A stretch of 64,000 nt of DNA, from the NCBI RefSeq assembly GCF_025370785.1, contig NZ_JAMXFA010000006.1, positions 94,924-158,923 of the forward strand. Reading direction: 5' to 3'. This stretch comes from Laspinema olomoucense D3b (GTDB lineage: Bacteria; Cyanobacteriota; Cyanobacteriia; Cyanobacteriales; Laspinemataceae). The notes beneath the pieces were generated by a model. That model did no database searches, was not told the DNA's origin, and saw only the letters and a list, made by a program, of their open reading frames with translations. The translations under genes were made by a program, and so were the position numbers. Below, one piece after another: positions 40,730 through 48,795 of the stretch (its first letter is position 1; each line of letters starts with the position of its first letter).

Positions 40730-41227
40730 ATGCCTACTCCAAAAGCTAAAGTCTGTACAGTATCGGACAGGCAGCATCAGTTACTAGAACAAATATCGCG
40801 CAAGGCAACTAATCCCCATCGGTTAGTAGAAAGGGCCAAGTTAGTCTTGTTGGCCGCTGATGGAGTCAATAATACCGAAATCTCCAATCGGTTGGAAATG
40901 AACCGGAATCAAGTGCGGATGTGGCGCTCCCGATGGGCTGATGCCTCAGCTACTCTAGCGGAAGCCGAAACCTCCGCAACTAGCGATAAAAAATTAATTC
41001 AACTGATTGTAGATATTTTAAGTGATCAACCTCGTTCCGGTAAGCCCGCCACATTTACGGTAGATAATATTGTCCAAATTGTGGCAGTGGCCTGTGAACA
41101 TCCCTCACAAAGTCAGCGGCCAATCAATGAATGGACTCACCAAGAATTGGCAGAAGAAGTCGTTAAAAGAGGAATAGTCAAAGAAATTTCCCGCTATAGT
41201 GTGGGTCGGTTTTTAAAAGGAGGCTGA
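40730..41227 (+). CDS. IS630 transposase, N-terminal part (HTH)
   Basis: The product has 165 residues. It is the DNA-binding part of an IS630 transposase: LVERAKLVLLAADGVNNTEI and NRLEMNRNQVRMWRSRW form the first HTH, and the winged segment follows up to SRYSVGRFLK. It ends with GG and TGA, where relatives continue EADLQPHRSRYW. The rest is found one frame over (+1) in the next entry, so the two parts together make one normal transposase. Confidence 0.88.
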   Translation: MPTPKAKVCTVSDRQHQLLEQISRKATNPHRLVERAKLVLLAADGVNNTEISNRLEMNRNQVRMWRSRWADASATLAEAETSATSDKKLIQLIVDILSDQPRSGKPATFTVDNIVQIVAVACEHPSQSQRPINEWTHQELAEEVVKRGIVKEISRYSVGRFLKGG

Positions 41228-41978
41228 TCTTCAACCTCACCGCTCTCGATACTGGCTAAATACAGCCCCTAAAGATAGGGAAGCATTTCAAAACCAGGTA
41301 AAAAATATTTGTGAATTACACAATAACGCATCAGAATTAGCCGAAAACGGTGTGCATTTGATTAGTACCGATGAAATGACGGGAATTCAAGCATTAGAAA
41401 GAGCTTACCCGACTCAATCGATGATTCCTGGAGAAGTAAAACGGATAGAGTTCGAGTACATCCGACATGGAACTCTAAGTTTAATAGCCAATTGGGATAT
41501 CTTTAAGGGACAAGTTATAGAACCCTCTATTGGTCCGACTCGTACTGAAATAGATTTTGTCAACCATATTACTAAGACAATTGATACGGATCCCGAAGCC
41601 GGGTGGATTTTTATTGTTGACCAACTCAATACGCATATGAGTGAATCTCTGGTTAAGTTAGTAGCCTCTCGTTGTCAGATAGATATCGACTTAGGTGTTA
41701 AAGGGAAAAAAGGAATTTTGAAATCGATGAAAACTCGTTCAGCTTTTTTAAGCGACCCAACCCATGGAATTCGTTTTGTGTATTTGCCCAAACACACCTC
41801 CTGGTTAAACCAGATTGAATGTTGGTTCAGTATCTTGGCCCGTCGCCTTTTAAAACGCGGTGAATTCACGTCGACCTATGACCTATCTGAACAAATCCTT
41901 AAGTTTATCGATTACTTCAACCGAACGAGCGCCAAACCATTTGTATGGAAATTTCAAGGGTTCAAGGAGCTTGATTAG
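41217..41978 (+). CDS. IS630 transposase, C-terminal DDE part, +1 frame
   Basis: This open frame begins without its own good start, right at the end of the N-terminal part, and reads EADLQPHRSRYWLNTAPKD onward. The catalytic residues are present: D in LISTDEMTG, D in FIVDQLNTH and E in HTSWLNQIECWFS. Expression needs either a +1 ribosomal shift at AAAAGGAGGCTGA (41215-41227) or an internal start, for example the ATG at 41352, which is too late for the first Asp region to fold fully. If not programmed, the extra G is inactivating. Confidence 0.8.
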   Translation, partial: KEADLQPHRSRYWLNTAPKDREAFQNQVKNICELHNNASELAENGVHLISTDEMTGIQALERAYPTQSMIPGEVKRIEFEYIRHGTLSLIANWDIFKGQVIEPSIGPTRTEIDFVNHITKTIDTDPEAGWIFIVDQLNTHMSESLVKLVASRCQIDIDLGVKGKKGILKSMKTRSAFLSDPTHGIRFVYLPKHTSWLNQIECWFSILARRLLKRGEFTSTYDLSEQILKFIDYFNRTSAKPFVWKFQGFKELD

Positions 41979-42037
41979 ACTGGCTACTTATTTTTACACA
42001 TCGGCACTAGAGCTTACACAGACCTGGAGAACGGCAC

Positions 42038-42066
42038 AAAAATAACCAAGCCAGGGGCTTGGTTAT
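42038..42066 (-). terminator. Intrinsic terminator of hetZ
   Basis: ATAACCAAGCC and GGCTTGGTTAT form a perfect 11-bp stem with a 3-nt loop; on the minus strand it is followed by TTTTT. It lies about 190 bp past the hetZ stop and just outside the insertion sequence. Confidence 0.8.
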
Positions 42067-42258
42067 CCAGGGAATATGCCCTCGGAGTCGAGGGACCGGA
42101 TCCCAATCGAACCAACAACGGGATCCAGAAATCTGGAAGGGGGGGAAAACAGAGGCGGCAGTCGGAGGGTGTCTGCCGGTCCCCCACCTGTGGATTGAGC
42201 GATCGCTCGTGAACACAGACCGATGACCCGGGAACCTAGTAGTGATTAGCACAGGGAA

Positions 42259-43533
42259 TTACTTCTCCTGAGATTCAGTATTACGAGATTGCCAAGCCTT
42301 TTCCAGAAGTGCTGACCAACGCTTTTGGACCTGTTTGGGAGTGCATTTAATCTCTTGGGCGATTTCCGTGTCACTGGCTCCAGAGCGCTTCAGGGTTAAA
42401 AGCTGCTGCTGTTCTTCGGAGAGTTCCCCCAGGAAATTATCCCACTGCTGCAACGGCATTCCCAGATTTTGATCCAAGTCTGCACCGAGCCATTGATGGA
42501 CCAGTTTCCAATGTCCAGAGCGAGCGAACTTTTCGACATGATACTTGAAGCGTTGTTGCAGGTAATCCCGCTGACGTGCACTCAGACCGAGGATTTCGTC
42601 GATTTCCGGAGCGGCTAAATCTTGCAGCTTCAGAACTAAGTAATCGATACAGTCCGATTGACCTTGAGACTCCAGATATTGAATCAACTCAGCAATCACG
42701 CGATCGCGCAACACTGCCTCGGCTGGGTCCACCATCTCGGCAATCATTTTTTCCCGAACCTGCTGCGCTGCATAAGAGCGACTTTGAACCTCAGCATCTT
42801 CACCCTTGGGAAACTCGATCGCCTGTTCGATATCCACCAGAGTTTCAGGAGGTTGACCTTGGGCGAACCCTTGAGCACGCAGTACAATCAGTTGTTGATT
42901 GTAGCGACCCGGGAGAGTAATCCGACGCTTGGCGTAATGTTCCGTAAAGGCCATATACTCTGCCAGTTCTAACTGAGTCCGAGGGGTGTAGGTTAGGGGC
43001 ATTTCATGTTCGCGACGGAAGGCACGCAGCACCTCGATATAGAACCCTTGCAAGAAATCTTCGATTAAGGTGTATCGCGCTTGGAAACTCAGGCGAGAGT
43101 GCAGGTGAGCAACGTGACGGTAAACCATCGAGCTAAGTTGAGCATGGAGGTCCACCCGACCTTGACGAGAACCAAGCTTGTAGTAATGGAGAGACTTTTG
43201 TAAGCGATGGCGAGCTAGAGTAATCTGCCAGGAGCGCACCTCACCAGAATTTTGAATCCGATTGCTTTTGCGGCAAATCCGTTCTACTTCTTTGGCAATC
43301 CGTCGGGCCACTTCTTGGGCGCTTTTCGAGCCGCTTTTCAGCTTTTGGCTGAGTTCATCGAGGATTTGCTCACTCAACTGTTCCGTGTCCATTCCCAGTA
43401 TCAGGATGGGTTCTTCGGGGGTGTCTCCTGATTGGCTCTCCACGGAAGGAGTGCCTGCGGTCATTTGAGGAGTAGCAGGAACTTGAGCATCGTTTTTCCG
43501 GGAATTGGACGAGTTGGCTAGTTTAACGTTCAT
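42259..43533 (-). CDS. hetZ: HetZ-like DNA-binding regulator
   Basis: The protein has 424 residues. From about residue 55 it follows the HetZ pattern: AQEVARRIAKEVERICRKS, SWQITLARHRLQKSLHYYKLGS, SRLSFQARYTLIEDFLQGFY, TPRTQLELAEYMAFTEHYAK and LSARQRDYLQQRFKYHVEKF, and a C-terminal HTH-like SDTEIAQEIKCTPKQVQKRW. In Anabaena, HetZ is needed for heterocyst commitment; the same family occurs in filamentous species without heterocysts, where its role is not established. No het or nif genes accompany it here. The first 50 residues are low-complexity. Confidence 0.78.
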   Translation of the reverse strand: MNVKLANSSNSRKNDAQVPATPQMTAGTPSVESQSGDTPEEPILILGMDTEQLSEQILDELSQKLKSGSKSAQEVARRIAKEVERICRKSNRIQNSGEVRSWQITLARHRLQKSLHYYKLGSRQGRVDLHAQLSSMVYRHVAHLHSRLSFQARYTLIEDFLQGFYIEVLRAFRREHEMPLTYTPRTQLELAEYMAFTEHYAKRRITLPGRYNQQLIVLRAQGFAQGQPPETLVDIEQAIEFPKGEDAEVQSRSYAAQQVREKMIAEMVDPAEAVLRDRVIAELIQYLESQGQSDCIDYLVLKLQDLAAPEIDEILGLSARQRDYLQQRFKYHVEKFARSGHWKLVHQWLGADLDQNLGMPLQQWDNFLGELSEEQQQLLTLKRSGASDTEIAQEIKCTPKQVQKRWSALLEKAWQSRNTESQEK

Positions 43534-43974
43534 GAGTTTTGCCTCGGGTAACGCACCGGACTAAAGAACCGCAGACATTAGGGGAGAGGAGGAGAGGGTC
43601 GCTTGTCGGTTGAGCCTCTTGCTTTGCTCCCTGCGCTGTCTACATTTAGACTGTCCCAAGATTCAGCGGACTTTGGTGGGGAGAAGATCCCTCTTTCTAA
43701 ACCGGCATACTGCTGCAACGGGACAGGATGCACGACTGTCTGTTCTTTTCCGGTTGCGATCGGCCAATGGCTGAGGATTTGGGAGTGGACAGTGCAGAAA
43801 GTGGTTGACTCCACCTACTCCGCATTGACAACTGGCACATGGGTATCATTTAAAACTTGGATATAAAATCTCAGTGATCCTCTTCGTTTGGGAACGGGGC
43901 TCATCCGGAGCCAATGGTTAGCAATGTTCAAAAGATCACCCGTTGGGATGGTTAAGGGTAAGGTGCTAAAAAAC
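43534..43974. other. hetZ upstream region
   Basis: About 440 bp with no recognisable gene; it should contain the hetZ promoter. A frame at 43603-43866 (plus strand) has no family resemblance and is not called. Confidence 0.5.
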
Positions 43975-44027
43975 CTGCACCCTGAAGGGTCTGGCTCTAC
44001 GGACGAAGCCTGCCTCCGCAGGCTGAA
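43975..44027 (-). repeat. Inverted, diverged copy of the 60-bp palindromic repeat
   Basis: CACCCTGAAGGGT and CGGACGAAGCCTGCCTCCGC are the reverse complements, with changes, of the ACCCTTCAGGGTG and GCGGGCTTTGTCCG parts of the array at 44134-44313. Confidence 0.65.
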
Positions 44028-44133
44028 GAGTAAAATAAGTTTTTTACAATCGGATTGGGTATGAGGGCGTCCGTGGTGGGGTGCTAAAACAAACCTGTCT
44101 GCGATCGCAGACAGGTTAAGAATTCAAGTTTTC

Positions 44134-44313
44134 TTAGCCCGCGCAGGCGGGCTTTGTCCGTATAGCTCCACCCTTCAGGGTGCGAGGCGGCTTTTAGCCC
44201 GCGCAGGCGGGCTTTGTCCGTATAGCTCCACCCTTCAGGGTGCGAGGAGGCTTTTAGCCAGCGCAGGCGGGCTTTGTCCGATGATCTTCCACCCTTACAG
44301 GGTGCGAGGCAGA
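44134..44313. repeat. Three tandem 60-bp units with REP-like palindromes
   Basis: Units start at 44134, 44194 and 44254, exactly 60 bp apart. Each has the palindrome GCCCGCGCAGGCGGGC, then TTTGTCCG, then the hairpin ACCCTTCAGGGT. The first two units are nearly identical; the third has diverged. The array ends 4 bp from the stop of the next gene. Since 60 is a multiple of 3, repetitive ORFs cross it; they are not genes. Confidence 0.88.
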
Positions 44314-44316
44314 CGT

Positions 44317-44952
44317 TCAAATCGCATTAGCAACCAGTTCAGCCCCTAAACCCTCCCGAATGATCGCCGGTTCGTTGTCCGTTAAATCCAGAATGGTCGA
44401 GACTTGATACCCCGGCTCTTCTCCAGTATCAATAATCACATCTACCAGCTTTTCCACTTCGTCAAATAACTCCGCCTTACCGATGAAACCCAGGTGTTTA
44501 AAATCACTCGGTAGAGGCGCGGAAGTCGAAATAATCGGGTTTCCCAGTGCATCGAGTAAATCTAAGCACACCCGATTATCTGGAACCCGGATACCCGTGG
44601 TTTTCCGTTTGGGGTCCATCACCAGCTTCGGTACCAGTTTCGTTGCCGGAAGCAAAAAGGTGTAAGGTCCCGGAATCAGGCGCTTGATAATGCGATAGGC
44701 TGAATCGGTGACGGTGGCGTAGGCCGCAATATTGGATAATGAAGGACACAGAAAGGTTAACGGCTTATCATTCGAGAGTCGCTTGATCTGCCTAACTCGT
44801 TCGATCGCGCCTTTAACGGTAATATCACAGCCGATCGCATAAACCGTATCCGTGGGGTAGAGCATCACTGCACCCTTGTGCAGTGCATCCACCACTTCTT
44901 CAATTTTGCGAACTTGGGGGGTTTCTGGATGAATTTCGTATAGAGTGGCCAT
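44317..44952 (-). CDS. Sua5/YciO/YrdC family protein, probable threonylcarbamoyl-AMP synthase
   Basis: The protein has 211 residues and one YrdC domain: AVMLYPTDTVYAIGCDI, RVRQIKRLSNDKPLTFLC, RLIPGPYTFLLPAT, TTGIRVPDNRVCLDLL and IISTSAPLPS. Family members make threonylcarbamoyl-AMP from threonine, bicarbonate and ATP for the t6A modification of tRNA. The sequence style (KRLSNDKPLTFLC) is nearer YciO than TsaC, and YciO proteins may not be the main t6A enzyme. Its stop is adjacent to the 60-bp repeat array. Confidence 0.87.
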   Translation of the reverse strand: MATLYEIHPETPQVRKIEEVVDALHKGAVMLYPTDTVYAIGCDITVKGAIERVRQIKRLSNDKPLTFLCPSLSNIAAYATVTDSAYRIIKRLIPGPYTFLLPATKLVPKLVMDPKRKTTGIRVPDNRVCLDLLDALGNPIISTSAPLPSDFKHLGFIGKAELFDEVEKLVDVIIDTGEEPGYQVSTILDLTDNEPAIIREGLGAELVANAI

Positions 44953-45002
44953 AATCGGTGAATTGAAATGTGAAAATTAACTTGAACTGGATTGCCTATG
45001 AA

Positions 45003-45130
45003 TTAGTCATTTGTCGTTTGTCATTTGTCGTTTGTCATTTGTCATTTGTCATTTGTCAAGGGACCAGTGACCAATGACCAGTGACCAATGACCAGTGACC
45101 AGTGACCAAGGACCAGTGACCAATGACAAA
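45003..45130. repeat. Heptanucleotide repeats with inverted halves
   Basis: The left half is made of 7-bp units TCATTTG and TCGTTTG; the right half of units ACCAATG and ACCAGTG. TGTCATTGGTC-type motifs read on the opposite strand relate the two halves. The tract fills most of the divergent spacer between the YrdC-type gene and larC. Confidence 0.85.
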
Positions 45131-45180
45131 GGACAATTTCGCGAACAATCTAGGCTCCTGACTCTTTATTGTGCGGATTG

Positions 45181-46491
45181 ATGAAAAAAATTGCCTATCT
45201 TCAATGTCCCACCGGCATTGCTGGTGATATGTTCCTTGGCGCACTGGTGAGCGCTGGGGTTCCGTTTGACTATCTCAGGGAGCAACTCGACTGCCTCGGT
45301 ATTGGTCCGGAATACCAACTCAGGCAAGAATGGGTACAGCGCAACACCCAGCAGGCGATGAAAATTCATGTTGATTTGGTTGAGACTGTTGCTCAGTCTA
45401 ATCCAGATTCGGGCGATCGCCCCCCTCATCATCATCACGAACATGAGCATGAGCATCATCATCACGAACATGAGCATGAGCATGAACACAAACATCATCA
45501 CAGTCATCACCCGACGCGCCACTTACCGGAAATCGAGGCCCTGATTAAAGGGGCACAGTTACCCAAACGGGCTGAAACCTGGAGTTTGCAAGTATTTCGG
45601 ACTTTAGCCGTTGCCGAGGGGGCGGTTCATGGGATTGCGCCGGAACAGGTGCATTTTCATGAAGTGGGTGCAACCGATGCGATCGTGGATATTGTCGGGA
45701 CTTGCTTGGGATTAGATTGGTTAGGAATTGAGGAATTGTATTGTTCACCCTTACCCACGGGAGGGGGTACAGTATGGGCAGCACATGGTAGATTGCCAGT
45801 GCCAGTGCCTGCGGTCCTGTCGTTATTCCAATCGCGCCAGGTGCCGGTTTATAGTAATGGGATTGCCCAAGAGTTAGTCACCCCAACTGGTGCAGCGATC
45901 GCGGTTACCCTCGCCACTGCCTTTGGGAATCCGCCTCCGATGACGATTCACCAAATCGGATTAGGTGCAGGTTCTCGGGATTTGCCGATTCCCAATATTC
46001 TGCGCCTGTGGGTGGGGGAGTTAACGACTAATCCGCCAGACTCTACGGTTACGGAAACCATTACAGTCTTAGAAACTCAAATTGATGATGCCAATCCCCA
46101 GGCGATCGCCTATACCTTAGAGCGATTATTTGGGGCAGGTGCGTTGGATGCCTTTACGGAGGCGATCGCCATGAAAAAATCCCGAACCGGCATCTTGCTG
46201 ACGGTGATTTGTCATCCCGAACAACAAAAAGCCTGTGAAGCGGTAATATTTCGGGAGACACCTACCCTGGGGATTCGGATTTCGACCCAACAGCGATCGA
46301 TTTTGCATCGGGAACTCCATACTGTTTCCACCCCATTTGGGGAAGTGCGGGTGAAGGTTGCCACGGATAGTCAAGGAACCATTACTAATGTGCAACCGGA
46401 GTATGAGGATTGTGCCACCATTGCGCGATCGCAGGATATCCCCTGGCAAGAAGTTCATCGCCAGGGATTGCAGGCATGGTATGGGAAATAG
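45181..46491 (+). CDS. larC: LarC, nickel insertion protein for nickel-pincer cofactor
   Basis: The protein has 436 residues from MKKIAYLQCPTGIAGDMFLG; a TTG 12 bp upstream is an alternative. LarC (DUF111) puts nickel into the pyridinium dithiocarboxylate mononucleotide cofactor of lactate racemase. Visible are the N-terminal GIAGDMFLGAL block and EQVHFHEVGATDAIVDIVG, and a His/Glu-rich loop at about residues 82-112 (many HHHHEHEHE repeats), a likely nickel store. The C-terminal domain (LETQIDDANPQAIAYTLERL) is in the same frame, so no programmed frameshift is needed. LarA, LarB and LarE are not in this window. Confidence 0.92.
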   Translation: MKKIAYLQCPTGIAGDMFLGALVSAGVPFDYLREQLDCLGIGPEYQLRQEWVQRNTQQAMKIHVDLVETVAQSNPDSGDRPPHHHHEHEHEHHHHEHEHEHEHKHHHSHHPTRHLPEIEALIKGAQLPKRAETWSLQVFRTLAVAEGAVHGIAPEQVHFHEVGATDAIVDIVGTCLGLDWLGIEELYCSPLPTGGGTVWAAHGRLPVPVPAVLSLFQSRQVPVYSNGIAQELVTPTGAAIAVTLATAFGNPPPMTIHQIGLGAGSRDLPIPNILRLWVGELTTNPPDSTVTETITVLETQIDDANPQAIAYTLERLFGAGALDAFTEAIAMKKSRTGILLTVICHPEQQKACEAVIFRETPTLGIRISTQQRSILHRELHTVSTPFGEVRVKVATDSQGTITNVQPEYEDCATIARSQDIPWQEVHRQGLQAWYGK

Positions 46492-46563
46492 GATTAACTG
46501 GGGAGGATAATGCAGTGCCGTTTTCCCATGCTTCAAGCCTTCAAATCAGGGGGTAAAACTTGA

Positions 46564-47358
46564 ATGAAAGTATTTGAAATCCCCGGACATCAGGTGATTT
46601 GGGGAGATGTGACCGAAGCCTTAGAAACCGGGATTGAAGATAACAGCATTAATTTAATTTTTGCCGACCCTCCCTATAATATCGGCAAAATTTTTAATGG
46701 CAAAAAAGAGCAGTGGAATTGCGATGAGGTTTATTTAGACTGGTGCTATCAATGGTTAGAATTATGTTTTCGCAAGCTCACAACCACCGGGACATTATAT
46801 TTGATGTCTGCTACCCAGTATATGCCTTATTTGGATATTTATCTTCAAAACAGATTAACTATTTTATCTCGAATTGTTTGGCATTATGATAGTTCGGGAA
46901 TGCAAGCCAAAAAATACTTTGGCTCATTGTATGAACCGATTCTATTTGCTGTTAAAAATCCTCACAATTATACATTTAATGGCGATGAAATTCGGGTGGA
47001 AGCGAAAACGGGTGCAGTCCGAAAACTGATAGATTATCGAAAAAGCAAACCAGCTCTTTATTGTACAACGAAAGTTCCTGGAAATGTCTGGTATATTCCA
47101 CGAGTGAGATATAAAATGCCGGAATATCGAAAACATCCGACGCAAAAGCCGGAAGCCCTACTCGAACGAATTATTAAAGCGAGTAGCAATCCAGGGGATG
47201 TTGTATTAGATTTATTTGCTGGAACCTTTACCACAGCAGCGGTTTCTCAGCGATTAGAAAGAAAATCAATTAGTATTGAACGAGAATATGAGTATGTAGA
47301 AATCGGATTGAATCGGCTGGGAATAAACCTGAATGAGCCAGGATTAAACCTGGACTGA
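46564..47358 (+). CDS. yhdJ: Adenine-specific DNA methyltransferase, YhdJ-like orphan
   Basis: The protein has 264 residues in beta-class order: catalytic DPPYNIGK (motif IV) at about residue 35, HYDSSGMQAKKYFGSLYEP, YTFNGDEIRVEAKTG, LIDYRKS, VPGNVWYIPRVRY, then HPTQKPEALLERII and the SAM motif VLDLFAGTFTT. The match to E. coli YhdJ is close throughout as I remember that protein; YhdJ methylates the second A of ATGCAT. No restriction gene is adjacent, so it is probably an orphan, though AvaIII-like partners cutting ATGCAT exist in cyanobacteria. Confidence 0.9.
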   Translation: MKVFEIPGHQVIWGDVTEALETGIEDNSINLIFADPPYNIGKIFNGKKEQWNCDEVYLDWCYQWLELCFRKLTTTGTLYLMSATQYMPYLDIYLQNRLTILSRIVWHYDSSGMQAKKYFGSLYEPILFAVKNPHNYTFNGDEIRVEAKTGAVRKLIDYRKSKPALYCTTKVPGNVWYIPRVRYKMPEYRKHPTQKPEALLERIIKASSNPGDVVLDLFAGTFTTAAVSQRLERKSISIEREYEYVEIGLNRLGINLNEPGLNLD

Positions 47359-47385
47359 TTTTGGATGATAATTTGAGCGGTTTCA

Positions 47386-47865
47386 TTATTCTAAAGATTT
47401 AAGCATCCAGACGGAATGACTTTGATAGCCTAATTTTTGATAGAGATTTAAAGCGGGGGGATTATTGAGGAAGACTTGTAAACCCATCTGGCGATCGCCT
47501 CGTTCTCGGGCCCAATTTTCGGCATATTCCATTAATGCGGAACCCACTCCTCGGCGGCGGTGTTCTGGTGCTACATAGAGGACAAAAATATGAGCGTGCC
47601 GATCGCCTTTGACTTGATCCACTGCATTTCCTAACCACAAACAACCCACGGGTTCAGAATTACCGGGATATTCCACCCACCATAATGGCGTTTCCTCGGC
47701 AAAATATTGGTTAACAGTTTTGGCTAAATGGGAAAAGTCATGGTCTGGGTAAAGTTCCTGATAAGTTAACCTCAAGAACTTTACCAATAAGTAGCGATCG
47801 CGGGATAAACCCACGCGCAGGTAATATCCCGGAATCAGTTCCCGAGTTGCAGGTTTAATGTGCAA
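47386..47865 (-). CDS. GNAT family N-acetyltransferase
   Basis: The protein has 159 residues and one GNAT fold. The acetyl-CoA loop is VAPEHRRRGVGSALMEYAE (Q/R-x2-G-x-G/A), followed by the late LNNPPALNLYQKLGYQSHSV segment found in RimI-like enzymes. The acceptor cannot be predicted. It starts 6 bp after the stop of the small membrane protein gene upstream, so the two probably form an operon. Confidence 0.88.
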   Translation of the reverse strand: MHIKPATRELIPGYYLRVGLSRDRYLLVKFLRLTYQELYPDHDFSHLAKTVNQYFAEETPLWWVEYPGNSEPVGCLWLGNAVDQVKGDRHAHIFVLYVAPEHRRRGVGSALMEYAENWARERGDRQMGLQVFLNNPPALNLYQKLGYQSHSVWMLKSLE

Positions 47866-47871
47866 ATTCCT

Positions 47872-48126
47872 CTAACTCTCTTGATTGAAAAACAGCGTAT
47901 CTTCAGGTAACCCTTTAATCAAATGGGACAGGGAAGGAGGCAGTTCAGCAACCTTTGGGAAGGAGATACTGGAGAGGCGATCGGCGGGTTGCACTTGTTC
48001 TTCGATGGGTGCGGGGGCCATCATATCGGCAGGTAAGAAAATCCGCGCACTCACGGCAACTAATGCGACTAAAAAGACGAGGAAAATGAAGAACGGAAGA
48101 ATTTGCGATCGGATTAGTGACATCAT
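47872..48126 (-). CDS. Small membrane protein of unknown function
   Basis: The product has 84 residues. One transmembrane helix (about 7-30, ILPFFIFLVFLVALVAVSAR) is followed by a Pro-rich, acidic tail ending GLPEDTLFFNQES. The helix could also be an uncleaved signal anchor. It is not recognised as a family. It lies 6 bp upstream of the GNAT gene, so the two are probably cotranscribed. Confidence 0.65.
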   Translation of the reverse strand: MMSLIRSQILPFFIFLVFLVALVAVSARIFLPADMMAPAPIEEQVQPADRLSSISFPKVAELPPSLSHLIKGLPEDTLFFNQES

Positions 48127-48279
48127 TGGGGTAGAAGGTAGGACGGTGGAACTGGGGGCATGAGGGTTGAGCAGGCTGCACCCTTTTGGACTCAGGGGTG
48201 ACTTTGATTATTATCTCACGATTTGTTAGCGGATTGCCAGACAAGTGGCGGGGGAGGAATCCTCACCTTTTGTGGGGGA

Positions 48280-48720
48280 CTAATCGCGATCGCTTCCGGG
48301 TCTAGCCATCAGTAATGCATTAGACTTATTCAGTTGCCGTAACCACATCCATCCCCCAACCCCAACAATTAGGGAAATCCACCCGATCGCAGGTTGCCCG
48401 AGTAAAAACCCTTCCGTGGTTAACAAAAACCCAAACCGCTGTAAAATCCCTGCTGCCACTCGCTGCAAATCGAGACTCAAATTCTGGGCGGGTTTTAATC
48501 CGTTACGGGCGCGTTGCTTTGTCCAAGCGGGTCCACCGGGACGAACCTGGCGATAGAATTCATTGAGGGTTGCTTCTGTTTCTGGTTGGGTTACAAATAA
48601 GGCAATCACCCACAAGCTGCTAACGCTGGCAGTAATGAACATTAGGCGTAACCCCAAGTCTTCCATCGTTAACGCCGGGACCAAACTGGTGACAGAACCC
48701 ATGATGAAACTGGCGATCAT
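48280..48720 (-). pseudogene. C-terminal remnant of a sodium:solute symporter
   Basis: The 146-residue frame begins inside a membrane protein: a helix with SSLWVIALFVTQPE, then ATLNEFYRQVRPGGPAW, then two more hydrophobic segments. The VTQPE ... FYRQVRPGGP pattern is the C-terminal end of cyanobacterial SSS-family sodium:solute symporters, which normally have about 13 helices before it. The frame starts 8 bp from a palindromic repeat, and argF follows directly, so the front of the gene is missing. It is probably a relic; translation from its own ATG cannot be excluded. Confidence 0.65.
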
Positions 48721-48728
48721 GCTTGTTT

Positions 48729-48790
48729 CTTAGCCCGCGCAGGCGGGCTTTGTCCGCAAACGCCGCACCCTGCATGGGTGTCGGGCTTTT
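48729..48790. repeat. Single copy of the REP-like palindromic unit
   Basis: TTAGCCCGCGCAGGCGGGCT followed by TTGTCCG matches the units of the array at 44134-44313, with a diverged second hairpin (ACCCTGCATGGGT). It lies exactly between the symporter remnant and the argF stop. Confidence 0.8.
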
Positions 48791-48795
48791 CCCTC

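Larger units (their letters stand above)
40625..42009 (+). mobile_element. IS630-family insertion sequence, complete with terminal inverted repeats
   Basis: The left end GTGCAGGTGTGCAAAAGAAG (from 40627) and the reverse complement of the right end (GTGCCGATGTGTAAAAATAAG, ending at 42007) match at most positions over about 30 bp. Both ends are flanked by TA (40625-40626 and 42008-42009), the target duplicated by IS630/Tc1 elements. The element is about 1381 bp and encodes a DDE transposase in two frames. Confidence 0.9.

Noticed and set aside
42080-42180. tRNA-like sequence after the IS element
   Set aside because: TTCGATTGGGATCC on the minus strand resembles a T-loop but no acceptor, D or anticodon arms can be formed.
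44134-44313. CRISPR-like array
   Set aside because: The 60-bp units are contiguous with no unique spacers, and no cas genes are present.
44084-44320. 78-codon frame with 20-residue repeats
   Set aside because: It only reads the 60-bp palindromic repeat array; the period is a multiple of three, so frames stay open by chance.
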